Below are positions 53,567 to 62,632 of a stretch of DNA of 64,000 nt, piece after piece. The notes beneath the pieces were generated by a model. It did no database searches. It saw nothing but the letters and a program-made list of their open reading frames with translations, and was not told the origin of the DNA. Position 1 is the first letter of the stretch. Each line of letters opens with the position of its first letter. This DNA comes from Hyphomicrobium sp. 99 (GTDB taxonomy: Bacteria; Pseudomonadota; Alphaproteobacteria; Rhizobiales; Hyphomicrobiaceae): the NCBI RefSeq assembly GCF_000384335.2, contig NZ_KQ031382.1, positions 806,001 to 870,000 on the forward strand, in the 5' to 3' direction. Both the position numbers and the translations under genes were made by a program.

Positions 53567-55018
53567 ATGACAGAACTGTTCCGCCGAAATCTTATTCCTT
53601 TGATCGTCGCCACCGCTCTCTTCATGGAGAACCTGGACGCGACGGTGCTCGCCACATCCTTACCGGCAATCGCTAAGGATCTGAACGCTAATCCGATTCA
53701 TCTTAAACTCGCGCTGACCACTTATCTCCTGGCGCTCGCGGTTTTCATTCCAGCGTCAGGCTGGATGGCCGACCGCTTCGGCGCCAAAAACATCTTTCGC
53801 GCTGCGATGGTCGTGTTCATGGCCGGCTCCGTCGCCTGCGGCTTCTCGACGGATCTGGGCTCTCTCGTCGCGGCACGCATTCTTCAAGGGATCGGCGGCG
53901 CGATGATGACGCCTGTTGGCAGGCTGATCGTGCTCCGCACGATCCCCAAGGCCGACATGATCAACGCCATCGCCTGGTTGACTGTCCCGGCACTCGTCGG
54001 GCCCGTCATGGGCCCCCCACTCGGCGGCTTCATCACCACCTACTTCAATTGGCGCTGGATCTTCTGGATCAACATCCCGGTCGCGCTTCTCGGCCTCGCA
54101 TTGATCACCCGCTTCATTCCGGACGTGCGCGAGCAGGACACGCGGACGTTCGACTTGAGAGGCTTTCTGCTGATCGGCCCCGGCCTGTCGATGTTCCTGA
54201 CTGGCATCACGATGATGGGGCTCGGCATCCTTGATAGAGAGACGGTATTCTTGATCTCGGCAGCTGGTGCGGTGCTGCTCGGAGCCTACGTCTGGCACGC
54301 GCTTCATGCGCCGGCGCCCATCATCGATTTGAGGTTGCTCACCATCCCGACCTATCGAGCGGGCGTCGTAGGCGGCTTCCTTTTCCGCACGGGTCTCGGC
54401 GCGGGACCTTTTCTATTGCCGCTGCTGTTTCAATCGGGCTTCGGCATGACGCCGTTTCAATCGGGCCTGATGACGTTCGCGACCGGCGTCGGCGCCATGT
54501 TCATGAAGACGCAGGCCGCGACCATCATCCGGCGCTACGGTTTCCGGCGCGTGCTGATGTTCAATGCCGTTATATCGAGCCTCTTTGCGGCTTTCCCGTC
54601 GCTGTTCTCGAGTGCAACGCCGCCGCTGCTGATCGTCGGGCTCTTTTTACTGGGAGGCCTGTCGCGATCGCTTCAGTTCACGAGCGTCAATACGCTGGCC
54701 TACGCCGACGTGCCACCTGAGAGGTTGAGCTCGGCGACCAGCTTCGCCGTCGTCTGCCAGGAGCTGTCGGGGTCGGTCGGCGTCACCATCGCCGCGCTTG
54801 GTCTTGAAGGCATGCAGCGCTGGGTCGGCGGCAGCTCGATAGACGCCGGGCATTTCCCCCCGGTCTTCATCCTGATCGCGATCGTGTCCGTGTCGTCGAT
54901 CTTGTTCTTCAGGACGCTTTCGCCATCGGCTGGCGCGTCGCTCTTGCCGACGGAAGCGATGAAGGTGGCGGAGCCCGCAAAGGACGTCGCCCGCCTCAGC
55001 GAAGGCCACGTCGGCTAG
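53567..55018 (+). CDS. EmrB/QacA-type MFS drug transporter (DHA2)
   Basis: A 483-residue 14-TM major facilitator. Motif A is GWMADRFGAKNIFR, motif C is LTVPALVGPVMGPPLGGFI, and NLDATVLATSLPAIAKDL near the N terminus matches DHA2 helix 1. Expected to export drugs or hydrophobic compounds with proton exchange. No EmrA-type adaptor or TetR regulator adjoins it. It lies between the CoA-transferase (divergent) and the SpeD-like gene (convergent, 78 bases). Confidence 0.88.
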   Translation: MTELFRRNLIPLIVATALFMENLDATVLATSLPAIAKDLNANPIHLKLALTTYLLALAVFIPASGWMADRFGAKNIFRAAMVVFMAGSVACGFSTDLGSLVAARILQGIGGAMMTPVGRLIVLRTIPKADMINAIAWLTVPALVGPVMGPPLGGFITTYFNWRWIFWINIPVALLGLALITRFIPDVREQDTRTFDLRGFLLIGPGLSMFLTGITMMGLGILDRETVFLISAAGAVLLGAYVWHALHAPAPIIDLRLLTIPTYRAGVVGGFLFRTGLGAGPFLLPLLFQSGFGMTPFQSGLMTFATGVGAMFMKTQAATIIRRYGFRRVLMFNAVISSLFAAFPSLFSSATPPLLIVGLFLLGGLSRSLQFTSVNTLAYADVPPERLSSATSFAVVCQELSGSVGVTIAALGLEGMQRWVGGSSIDAGHFPPVFILIAIVSVSSILFFRTLSPSAGASLLPTEAMKVAEPAKDVARLSEGHVG

Positions 55019-55096
55019 GCCAGATACAAACACTGAAAGCCGCGACCGGAAATCCCGATCGCGGCACTATCGCTGGTCGTTGGAGAGCGAAGCGGT

Positions 55097-55654
55097 TTAG
55101 GCCGCTTTCCTCGCTTGAGCCTTCTGGCGCGGAGCCTTGCGCGGTGCCTTCGGCACGACGCGAAGGGCATTCACGGTCAGATCCGAGACCTTGCGCTCTC
55201 GACGGATGACGGCCTCGCGTGCGCCGAACGCCTGCGCGAGAGCGAGCAGAGCCGCTGACGGCTTGAGTCCCGCACATCCGCGCGCGTCGACGGCAGCAAA
55301 GCCCGTCCGCGAGCAAGCCTGCAAAGACAGGTGCCCGGAGCCCAAGACCGCGACACCCGATACGCCGCCGCCGGCGACGCGATCGAGGTGGAGGCTCTTG
55401 AGCTTGAGGCCCAAGCTCTCGACGGCACGCTTTGTCGCACGCTCGGCCGACTTGACGTCGTCGAGGCGCTGGGCGCCGTGGAGATCGATAAAGATCGTAG
55501 TCCCTGCACTATTGACGCTATGCTCAGCAGACGGACTCCTAGTCGAGTCCTCGGCTTCCGTGTTGAACGCAGCGCGCGAAAAATCTTCCTCTTGGGCGGT
55601 GCTTGAACGAGTCAAGTCCATCCCCAATTGGAAGAGGGTGTCATTAAAGGCCAT
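55097..55654 (-). CDS. SpeD-like protein lacking pyruvoyl-forming residues
   Basis: A 185-residue homologue of prokaryotic S-adenosylmethionine decarboxylase. The fold is evident: TTIFIDLHGAQRLDDVKSAE, GGGVSGVAVLGSGHLSLQAC, GFAAVDARGC. In active SpeD the block is ESHLSIH, whose Ser63 becomes the pyruvoyl group. Here it reads SGHLSLQ, so Gly107 replaces that Ser and Gln112 replaces catalytic His68, while Cys127 (Cys83 in Thermotoga numbering) keeps its spacing of 20. It cannot mature in the known way. There is a 48-residue N-terminal extension and a basic Lys/Pro/Ala tail (KAPRKAPRQKAQARKAA). No speE or other polyamine gene is adjacent. A non-enzymatic role is likely. Confidence 0.75.
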   Translation of the reverse strand: MAFNDTLFQLGMDLTRSSTAQEEDFSRAAFNTEAEDSTRSPSAEHSVNSAGTTIFIDLHGAQRLDDVKSAERATKRAVESLGLKLKSLHLDRVAGGGVSGVAVLGSGHLSLQACSRTGFAAVDARGCAGLKPSAALLALAQAFGAREAVIRRERKVSDLTVNALRVVPKAPRKAPRQKAQARKAA

Positions 55655-55896
55655 GTGACCCTCCCCAACCAGCAGATAGGTTTGACTCGCCCGCTCCTTA
55701 CCTCATTGGTTCTGGAAAACCTCGACCATGTTGGCAGGTGGACAGACGAGAGAGGGTGGATATGAGGCCAACGCCCCCCCCACGCAAGAGCTTTTTGACC
55801 CCTCTGCGGATTTTTTTTAAGCTAGGGCTTCCATCAACTTAACTGAAGATAAAACATCCCGCCGATCGAGCGATTGAATCGCGACATTCGTGCACG

Positions 55897-58218
55897 TCAC
55901 TCGTCCTGTTTGCCGAGCAATTTGTTCAGCAGATCTTTTGCTTTCTTCTTGTTGGTCGCAGCCGGGCTCGCCGGATCCTCGTCGGCTTTTTTGCCAAACA
56001 GCTGATCGACAATTTCGTTGGGATTTTTGCCTTTGAACTTTTTGCCGATCTCCTTGATCGTCTCGACCGTCTTGTCCTTGTCCGAAAGCACGGCTTTGAA
56101 ATCCGGACGATAGGATGGCTTGTCCCAGGAGCCCGTGATGTGGACCGGAACTTCTATCCCGGAGGCCTCCGCATCGTTGGAAGCGATGAGCTTCGGCCGG
56201 ATCGTGTAATCGACAGTTCGCTCGGGCATCCGTGCGGTGCCAGCGCCACTAACCCGCAGCATCGGGCTGATGAGCTGCAGATCCTGGTTCTGCGCAACGC
56301 CGTTGGTGATTGTGAACGTCGCGCCGAGCGCGCTGAAGTCCGTTTTTTCAGACGGTGCCGTTTTGAAGCCTCCGAGGTTTCCTTGCGTCAGGCCGTGTAT
56401 CGCGCCCGGAAGATTAAACCCGACGATGGCGCCGTCCGCGAACTGGAAGCCGGCCGTCCCATTGAGGCTTTCGATCAGCTGCAACTGGTTCGCGCCATTC
56501 GCCGTCAGCTGCAGTGCCACGTTGGCGTTGCCGGAGATCCAGCCGAAATTTGCAGAATCCTTGAGGAACGGCAGCGCCGAAACGCCGTCGATCTTGAAGT
56601 TTGCGTTGACGTTCGCGCTTCCCGACGAACCGTCGACGGCCAGCACGCCGCTACCATGCCCACGGTAAAGCGCGACGTCGTCGAATTTCGCCTGCATCGC
56701 GAGATTTTTGACCGCGACTGCGACCGCGGATTTGCCGATCGACATGTTCTTGAAATGAAGCTTGTCGACACTCACGCGCGCGTTGCCGTCGGCGACACCG
56801 AGAAGCGTCAGGTTCAGCGGCTCGCTGGACCAGCCCGCGCGCTGCTCGAAGCCGTAGACCTTCGATCCTTGCAGCAGTTTCTCGATCTGGTCGGGCGTTG
56901 CCGGCGTCGGCTGCCGCGCGGGCGCCGGTGAGGCCGGCGTCGGCGTTGGATCGGGCTCGGGATCGGCCGCGGCGCCTTCGGACGTCGGTGGGCCGGTCAC
57001 CGCGCCGGTCAAGTATTTGTTGAGATCGAGTTCCGACACGGCGAGGTCGGCCTCGACGTAAGGCCGGATGCCGCCCGTTGTAACCTTGATCGTGCCTTTC
57101 GCAGCGGCGCCGTCGAGTCCGAATTCGGCATCCGAGAACACCGTCACATTGCCGGCCGTCTTCAAAGTGCCTCGGATCGACATGGGTCCGAAACCGGTGA
57201 CAGGCGGTAGCTGAGTGCCAAACCAGGTGGCAAGCCCGCGCGACGAATCCGATTGCGCGCTGACTTTGCCGTCGAGGTATGCGCCGTCTTTGACAACGAG
57301 GCCGCCGTCGTAGGACGCGACGATCAAGGAGTTCTTCGCATTGAAGGAGAGGTGAGTGGGCTTCTCTGAGGCGAGCCCGCGAACGTCGTCGACCTTGCCG
57401 TTGAAGTCGAGCCGCTGGTTGTGCCAGACAAGATTGCCGTTGGCGGCGAGCGGACTTTCGAGCGAAGGCAGTCCGAGCGAAACGTTCACCTTCGAGACTT
57501 CCGAAACCTTCCCCGAACGCTCATCGGTAAAGCGAAACGTTCCATTCTGCAGCGTGACTTTCTCGATCTGCACGTCGGTCGCGGCGGCGTTGGAGCCGCC
57601 GTCTTCCGCCATTGCGATCGCAATCGGAGCGGTGTCGCGCTGAGTGCCGCGCATCTGCAACTCCGCAAGCCGCGTCGGAGTGCTAAGCGCTGCGAACTTC
57701 CAATTTCTCCGGCCGTTCTTATCGACGCGAAGGTCGACGGTTGGATTCTTGAGCGTCACCGCGTTGATCTTTGGCTGCCGCTGCAACAGCGTCATCGGAT
57801 CAAGGCTCGCCTCGAGCGCCTGCGCTTTGAGGAACGCGCCGCCCATTCCCGCCGGACCCGAGAGCGACACGTCTTTCAGTGAGATGCCGAGAACCGGGAA
57901 AAAGGTGAAGGAAGCTGGTCCCGCGATGACGAGATCGCGGCCCGTTTTGGATTTCACCTGTTCGCTGATCTTCTGCCGGATCAGATCGCTCGGCGGGTTG
58001 AGCAGGAGATAGCCGGCGCCAGCGCCCACCACGGCGATGACGAAAAAGCTGGCGTAAAGCACTCCCGTCCAGAGACCGCCGCGACGAGCCGGCGGTTTCC
58101 GTCGTCCACCTCCGCCCCCCGGCGGTGGCGGTGTGCGGCGTGGACCTGACCCAAGGGGCGCGCGCTCGAAGCTCGGCCGTACGGACGGCAGCGGAGGCGG
58201 CGCGGAATTATACGACAT
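55897..58218 (-). CDS. AsmA-family envelope protein
   Basis: A 773-residue AsmA-like protein. The cytoplasmic N terminus is Pro/Gly-rich (~1-45), followed by a membrane anchor (LYASFFVIAVVGAGAGYLLL) and a long periplasmic beta-rich region: DLVIAGPASFTFFPVLGISL at the start, repeated DLRVDKNGRRNWKF-type blocks, and a C-terminal AsmA_2 part (GVAQNQDLQLISPMLRVSG, DYTIRPKL). AsmA proteins are proposed lipid-transfer bridges between the membranes. A Pro/Asp-rich linker sits near residue 410. Its upstream region holds a 10-bp palindrome (58225-58234) and a small hairpin (58245-58259). Confidence 0.88.
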   Translation of the reverse strand: MSYNSAPPPLPSVRPSFERAPLGSGPRRTPPPPGGGGGRRKPPARRGGLWTGVLYASFFVIAVVGAGAGYLLLNPPSDLIRQKISEQVKSKTGRDLVIAGPASFTFFPVLGISLKDVSLSGPAGMGGAFLKAQALEASLDPMTLLQRQPKINAVTLKNPTVDLRVDKNGRRNWKFAALSTPTRLAELQMRGTQRDTAPIAIAMAEDGGSNAAATDVQIEKVTLQNGTFRFTDERSGKVSEVSKVNVSLGLPSLESPLAANGNLVWHNQRLDFNGKVDDVRGLASEKPTHLSFNAKNSLIVASYDGGLVVKDGAYLDGKVSAQSDSSRGLATWFGTQLPPVTGFGPMSIRGTLKTAGNVTVFSDAEFGLDGAAAKGTIKVTTGGIRPYVEADLAVSELDLNKYLTGAVTGPPTSEGAAADPEPDPTPTPASPAPARQPTPATPDQIEKLLQGSKVYGFEQRAGWSSEPLNLTLLGVADGNARVSVDKLHFKNMSIGKSAVAVAVKNLAMQAKFDDVALYRGHGSGVLAVDGSSGSANVNANFKIDGVSALPFLKDSANFGWISGNANVALQLTANGANQLQLIESLNGTAGFQFADGAIVGFNLPGAIHGLTQGNLGGFKTAPSEKTDFSALGATFTITNGVAQNQDLQLISPMLRVSGAGTARMPERTVDYTIRPKLIASNDAEASGIEVPVHITGSWDKPSYRPDFKAVLSDKDKTVETIKEIGKKFKGKNPNEIVDQLFGKKADEDPASPAATNKKKAKDLLNKLLGKQDE

Positions 58219-58473
58219 GCAGTCCTCTTAAGAGCGGCGAACGGGCCGCGTAACGCGGCTCAAAATATCGATGCGAATTGTGTCACTTACGGGCCGCCGA
58301 TCGCTTCTGCGCAAGGTCTAAACGCCTCGGGCAGGGACCTATTCCCGTCTAACAAAACGGCCCCATCACCTTCCTCCTTTTAGCACCAGCAAATTGCGAT
58401 AGCACTCATAGGTTGCGTAATTGGAACATAACTTCGCCAAGGCTGCGCCACGTCTTCCGAGCACGCTGTCGCA

Positions 58474-59199
58474 ATGCCAGAATCGTTTTTCCCGTTACGA
58501 CTATCGCGCATCTGCCTTCGGGCAGGTGCGCTCTTTCTCCTGTCGCTTCCGCCAATTGCAGCCATTGCGACGACAGCCCCGGAAAACGGACAGCCAGCAA
58601 TCATCGCAGGTTTAGGTCGAGTCGTTGACGGCGACACGCTCGATGTGGGCGGCACGCGTGTTCGCCTCGAAGGCATCGATGCGCCGGAAATCGCGCAGAC
58701 ATGCCAAACCGCAAGCGGGGAGACCTGGGAATGCGGCAAGGCCGCCGCCGCCATGCTTCGCAAATTGGCCGAGCATCAGGAAGTCGCGTGCGACCGCACG
58801 GGCTTCGATCGTTATCGCCGGACGCTCGCGACCTGCTTCGTCGATGGCATCAACATCGATGAAGCAATGGTGCGCGCCGGGCTCGCCTGGGCCTTCATCA
58901 AATATTCGACGGTCTACATCGGCATCGAAGCCGAAGCCCGAAAAGAAAAGATCGGCGTGTGGCAAGGTCCCGCGCAAGCGCCTTGGGACTTCCGCCGCAA
59001 CGAATGGCAAGTCGCCGAGGTCGCCGCTCCGAAGGGATGCGCGATCAAGGGCAACGTCTCATCGCACGGCCGCATTTATCACATGCCGTGGGACCCTTGG
59101 TACGACAAGGTCAAAATGGACGATAGGCGCGGCAAGCGCTGGTTCTGTTCCGAGGAAGAAGCGGCCCTGGCAGGCTGGCGCCCCGCCTCACCCAACTAG
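58474..59199 (+). CDS. Secreted thermonuclease-family protein
   Basis: A 241-residue staphylococcal-nuclease-like protein with a signal peptide (CLRAGALFLLSLPPIAAIA). The nuclease core includes VVDGDTLDVGGTRVRLEGID, and the active Arg/Asp/Glu residues appear as RLEGIDAPE and DRYRRTLATC. A C-terminal extension (CAIKGNVSSHGRIYHMPWDP...RWFCSEEEA) is common in alphaproteobacterial members; two Cys may form a disulphide. It would degrade nucleic acids outside the inner membrane. The ATG at 58474 has a weak ribosome site. Confidence 0.85.
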   Translation: MPESFFPLRLSRICLRAGALFLLSLPPIAAIATTAPENGQPAIIAGLGRVVDGDTLDVGGTRVRLEGIDAPEIAQTCQTASGETWECGKAAAAMLRKLAEHQEVACDRTGFDRYRRTLATCFVDGINIDEAMVRAGLAWAFIKYSTVYIGIEAEARKEKIGVWQGPAQAPWDFRRNEWQVAEVAAPKGCAIKGNVSSHGRIYHMPWDPWYDKVKMDDRRGKRWFCSEEEAALAGWRPASPN

Positions 59200-59238
59200 C
59201 TGCGGACAGAAGCGACATCCGTTTTCTGCGTGAGAGCC

Positions 59239-59484
59239 TCACGTCGACGTCGCGCGCCGGTGACGGCAAACCGACGCAAGGCGCGCGATGCTCGACCGAT
59301 CGTCCCGGTCAAAAGCAAAGGGGGTGCAATGTGCACCCCCCTCTAATTTTTGCGCGAGAGACTTGGCGCGCTCTTCACTCCGCGACGTGAGCGTAAGTTC
59401 CACGCCCCCGAGCGTTGAAAGGCACCGTGCCAGCCGCTGTCCGAAGAAGCCTGTCGCTCCTATCAGCACGATGCGGCGGGGCAC
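59239..59484 (-). pseudogene. Truncated Rossmann-fold oxidoreductase fragment
   Basis: An 81-codon frame with a GTG start and good AGGGA site, 18 bases after the stop of the OmpA gene. It starts with an NAD(P)-binding fold (IVLIGATGFFGQRLARCL, then LTLTSRSEERAKSLAQKL and FDRDDRSSIARL), as in saccharopine dehydrogenase-like proteins of ~350-400 residues, but stops after ~65 family-like residues (ending CRHRRATST). It is therefore a 5' remnant of a larger gene. The hairpin at 59320-59340 lies inside it. Confidence 0.6.
59320..59340. terminator. Bidirectional terminator-like hairpin
   Basis: GGGGGTGCA (59320-59328) pairs perfectly with TGCACCCCC (59332-59340) across a three-base loop. T-rich runs lie on both sides: CTCTAATTTTT after it on the forward strand, and TTTGCTTTTG on the reverse. 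It can end the thermonuclease transcript and the reverse OmpA transcript, although it sits inside the oxidoreductase fragment. Confidence 0.7.
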
Positions 59485-59501
59485 GCTTGTCCCTCACGAC
59501 C

Positions 59502-61406
59502 TTAGTACCGCGGATCACGTGGCGGAGGGCCATCATACGGACCATAGCCGCCCTGCGGAGCATCACCGTACGGCCGGTCTCCACCCGGAGGCGGCGGCGG
59601 AGGCCCACCATCACGTGCGAGAAGCGGCGTGATGCGGCGAACAGCGACGCGGCGGTTCAGCCGTTCCGGGGCTTGGGTCGGCACTTTCAGGTACTGTTCG
59701 CCGTAGCCCTGGGTCGTCAGGTTTTCGAACGGCACCTGGAACTGCTCGCTCAACACCGTCGCGACGGACTCGGCGCGCCGGTCCGACAGCGAGAGATTGT
59801 CTTCCTCCGAGCCGACAGCATCCGTGTAGCCTTCGATCATGAAGACCTCGTTGGGATTGCGGTCGATGATGCGGTTCATCCCTCGCGCAATGCGCTCGAG
59901 CTTCCGGTATTGGCTCGGATCAACATCCCATGAGCCGAACTCGAAGGTGATATCGTCGAGATCGACGCGGCGCATGCGATCACGAATACCGACCGTCGCC
60001 CGGATTTCGTCGAGCGTGTAGCGATCTCTGAAATCATCGATCGGTGGGGCGCTCAGCGCCTCGTAGACGTCGTCGTCGCTCGCGCGGCCATAATCGACGA
60101 TGTACTTGTCGCGCGGAATTCGGACGCGCGGCGGCGGCACGTCGAGGACGGAATTCAGGATCGCTGCACCGGCAGCGACGCCGATACCGATGCCGATGCC
60201 CGTAGCGAGGCCTTTGCCGATACCGCCACGGCGGCGATTGTCGATGATGATAACGTCGCGTCCGTCCGGGCCGCGGCGGTAACGCCGCAGAAGCTGTCCG
60301 TGCGCGTCCGTCTCCGAATAAATCCGGACGCCACCTGGACGCTCGATAATCGAAACGTTCGTGCCGCCCTGGCCTTTTTCAAAGCGCGCATTGGGTGCCA
60401 CGCGCCGCAAGCGCTCGTTCTCATCGTGCTGGATGACGACGCGATTGTTCTCTCTGATGATGCGACGGTTGCCCGGCTCTTCGATGACGAGGCCCTTGCC
60501 GCCATCGATCTTCACTTCCTTGCGCTGGCCACGCATGTTTTCAAATCGGCGCTTGGCGTCTGCGGCCGAAAGCGGCCTGTCCGGCGCGCCGAACGGCTGG
60601 TTGCCCGCGCCGGGATTGTCGACGATGGGGCGATTGGGTTGCGCATTGAAGCCCGGGTTCGGCGCCTGATCGCGTCCGAACTGCTTCGATTTATCAGGCT
60701 GGTTCCGGTCATTGCCGGCGCCGGGATTGTCGACGACGGGGCGATTTGGTGGCGGATTGAAGCCTTGGTTGGGCGCCTGATCGCGTCCGCCGAACTGTTT
60801 CGATCTATCTGGTTGGTTCCGGTCGTTGCCGGGGCCGGGATTGTCGCCGACAGGGCGATTGGGCGGCTGATTAGAACCCTGGTTGGGCGCCTGATCGCGC
60901 CCACCGAACTGCTTCGATTTATCCGGCAGGTTCCGGTCGTTGCTGGGACCGCCGAACTGTTCGTTGAAGTTTTTCGGCTTGCCGTTGAAAGGCTGCTGTT
61001 TCGGTTGCGGCTCGGCCTGCTGCTGCTGCTGCTGCTGGTGAGGAACCTTGATCGGGTTGTTCACGACCGGCGGCTGCTGATTTCTCGGCTGCTGATTGCC
61101 GAACGGGTTGGGATTGCCCTGAGGTCCGTCGCCGCCACCAAACTGCTTTGAAGGTCTTTCGCGTTGCGGGCGTTGCTGATCCTGCTGCTGGCCCTGCCGC
61201 TCACGGCGGTCCTGGCCAGGCTGCTGCTGCCCATTTTCCCGGCCGCCACGATCATCCTTCCCGCGGCGCTTCGAATTATCGTCCTTGCCGTTGTTGTCGC
61301 CGTTCGGCGGCGGACGCTGATCTTCGGCGCGAACCAGTGTCGGCGTTACTGCAACTATTGCCAGCAGCGAAGCGGCCGCCATGATCGCGTGTCGGGTAGA
61401 TTTCAT
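59502..61406 (-). CDS. Repeat-rich OmpA-family outer membrane protein
   Basis: A 634-residue exported protein. The signal peptide is MKSTRHAIMAAASLLAIVAV... to VRA. A low-complexity Asn/Gln/Pro/Asp-rich region (~30-290) includes three tandem copies of a 37-39-residue unit (NDRNQPDKSKQFGGRDQAPN type). A folded region with RRIIRENNRVVIQHDEN and a glycine-zipper (IGKGLATGIGIGIGVAAG) follows, then the C-terminal OmpA peptidoglycan-binding domain (ITFEFGSWDVDP; MIEGYTDAVGSEEDNLSLS; RRAESVATVL; LNRRVAVRR). The ATG at 61406 follows CCGAGGAAAGAG. It should anchor the outer membrane to peptidoglycan, with the repeats as a spacer. Confidence 0.87.
   Translation of the reverse strand: MKSTRHAIMAAASLLAIVAVTPTLVRAEDQRPPPNGDNNGKDDNSKRRGKDDRGGRENGQQQPGQDRRERQGQQQDQQRPQRERPSKQFGGGDGPQGNPNPFGNQQPRNQQPPVVNNPIKVPHQQQQQQQAEPQPKQQPFNGKPKNFNEQFGGPSNDRNLPDKSKQFGGRDQAPNQGSNQPPNRPVGDNPGPGNDRNQPDRSKQFGGRDQAPNQGFNPPPNRPVVDNPGAGNDRNQPDKSKQFGRDQAPNPGFNAQPNRPIVDNPGAGNQPFGAPDRPLSAADAKRRFENMRGQRKEVKIDGGKGLVIEEPGNRRIIRENNRVVIQHDENERLRRVAPNARFEKGQGGTNVSIIERPGGVRIYSETDAHGQLLRRYRRGPDGRDVIIIDNRRRGGIGKGLATGIGIGIGVAAGAAILNSVLDVPPPRVRIPRDKYIVDYGRASDDDVYEALSAPPIDDFRDRYTLDEIRATVGIRDRMRRVDLDDITFEFGSWDVDPSQYRKLERIARGMNRIIDRNPNEVFMIEGYTDAVGSEEDNLSLSDRRAESVATVLSEQFQVPFENLTTQGYGEQYLKVPTQAPERLNRRVAVRRITPLLARDGGPPPPPPGGDRPYGDAPQGGYGPYDGPPPRDPRY
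60606..60945 (-). repeat. Tandem repeats within the OmpA-family gene
   Basis: Three consecutive units of about 111-117 bases encode NDRN(L/Q)PD(K/R)SKQFG..DQAPN.G.N..PNRP..DNPG.G. Unit borders are about 60606-60715, 60716-60829 and 60830-60945. Units stay in frame (37-39 codons), so copy number could vary without breaking the protein. Confidence 0.8.
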
Positions 61407-61691
61407 GCTCTTTCCTCGGAATATTGCCGCGTTCCCGTATGACGCTGCGAATCGATTTAGCCTCGACGTTCTTCTTAGTTGGAAATCCGGCAATAGCCGC
61501 ATTTGACGTTCGCCGAAACTATCCCTTCCACACTGAGGGATAAAGGCGGCCGTATGAAGCCCAAGTGAATAGGTTGCGGCGAAATAGTGGCGGGAATTTC
61601 GGTCGACGCGGCAATCGTCAGGAATGAGCACGCAAAATCCGCGCTGCCGTTTTAGCGGAGTGCACGCTCGATAGATTCCGAGGTCTCGAAA

Positions 61692-62453
61692 TTAACCCGC
61701 AAGCAGATCGCTTCGCCGCGCGCGAAGCAGCGACGTATCGAGCCTCGCGTCGGCCCGCTGGATCTCCGCGACGGTGTCGAAAACGAAGCCGATGTGATCG
61801 GCGGCTGCCGTCTCCGCGCGCTCCGGATCTTCCGATATGACGGCATCGCCGATCGCCATGTGCTGCGCCAGAAGCTTCTCGCGAACGCCGGCTTTCAGAT
61901 AAAGGTTCTTGCGGTTGAAAAAGATATTGTTGCGAAGAAGCTCGCTCAGTGCGCGCATGACATGCAGCACGACGAAATTGTGACCCGCCTCGTAGACGAG
62001 CATGTGAAGCGCCACATCTGCTTCCGCCTCTTGCGCCGGATCTTCGAGCTTATGGGCTTTGCACATGCCATCGAGACAAGCGCGAATGGCCGCTCTTTCA
62101 ACGTTCGTTGCGCGAAGCGCAGCGTCTCGCGCAGCTCGCGCTTCTACGCATTGGCGAAATTCGAAATAGTCCGCAAATGCTTGCTGATTGCCACGATAGA
62201 GGTTCGCCAGCGGCGCCATGACAGGCGACAGGAACTGCGCAACGTATGTTCCGCTCTTTGAAGACGTGAGCAGGCCGCGCGCGACGAGCTTATCGATGCC
62301 ATCTCTGAGCGAGGGCCGCGATACGTCGAGCTTTTGCGCGAGATCACGCTCCGGTGCGAGCTTCTCGCCCGGCCGAAGCGCACCCTCGAGAATGAGCTTC
62401 TCGATTTGCGCCGCGATTGCGTCGGCGATCTTTGGCGTTCGTACGGTAAGCAT
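61692..62453 (-). CDS. FadR-subfamily GntR transcriptional regulator
   Basis: A 253-residue regulator. The N-terminal winged helix (IADAIAAQIEKLILEGALRP; LAPERDLAQKLDVSRPSLRDGI) is followed by an all-helical FCD effector domain (FRQCVEARAARDAAL, DVALHMLVYEAGHN, VREKLLAQHMAIGDAV with metal-type His). It is divergent from the lactate permease gene, as with LldR regulators, so lactate-responsive control is the natural inference. I use the ATG at 62453; an earlier one at 62525 would add 24 residues with no family support. A candidate operator lies in the gap. Confidence 0.85.
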   Translation of the reverse strand: MLTVRTPKIADAIAAQIEKLILEGALRPGEKLAPERDLAQKLDVSRPSLRDGIDKLVARGLLTSSKSGTYVAQFLSPVMAPLANLYRGNQQAFADYFEFRQCVEARAARDAALRATNVERAAIRACLDGMCKAHKLEDPAQEAEADVALHMLVYEAGHNFVVLHVMRALSELLRNNIFFNRKNLYLKAGVREKLLAQHMAIGDAVISEDPERAETAAADHIGFVFDTVAEIQRADARLDTSLLRARRSDLLAG

Positions 62454-62564
62454 GCCGCTCAACCCTGAAGAATTGCGCCTGTCTTCTATTCCTGCGGGAT
62501 GACCAATGCCATCGGCTATTTCCATTCGACTATATAGCCACTGAATTTGACCATTCCCGACGTC

Positions 62565-62583
62565 TGGTATAAAAATTTTACCA
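62565..62583. promoter_or_regulatory. Candidate operator for the FadR-type regulator
   Basis: TGGTA (62565-62569) and TACCA (62579-62583) form an inverted repeat around an AT-rich 9-base centre, between the divergent regulator and the permease. TTGGT/ACCAA-type arms are usual for FadR-subfamily operators such as LldR and PdhR. A TTTGACCA element lies 20 bases further left. Confidence 0.45.
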
Positions 62584-62632
62584 AAAAGCCGCCGCACTTT
62601 AGCAGCCGCGATGTCGGGGGGAAACGGGTCGC

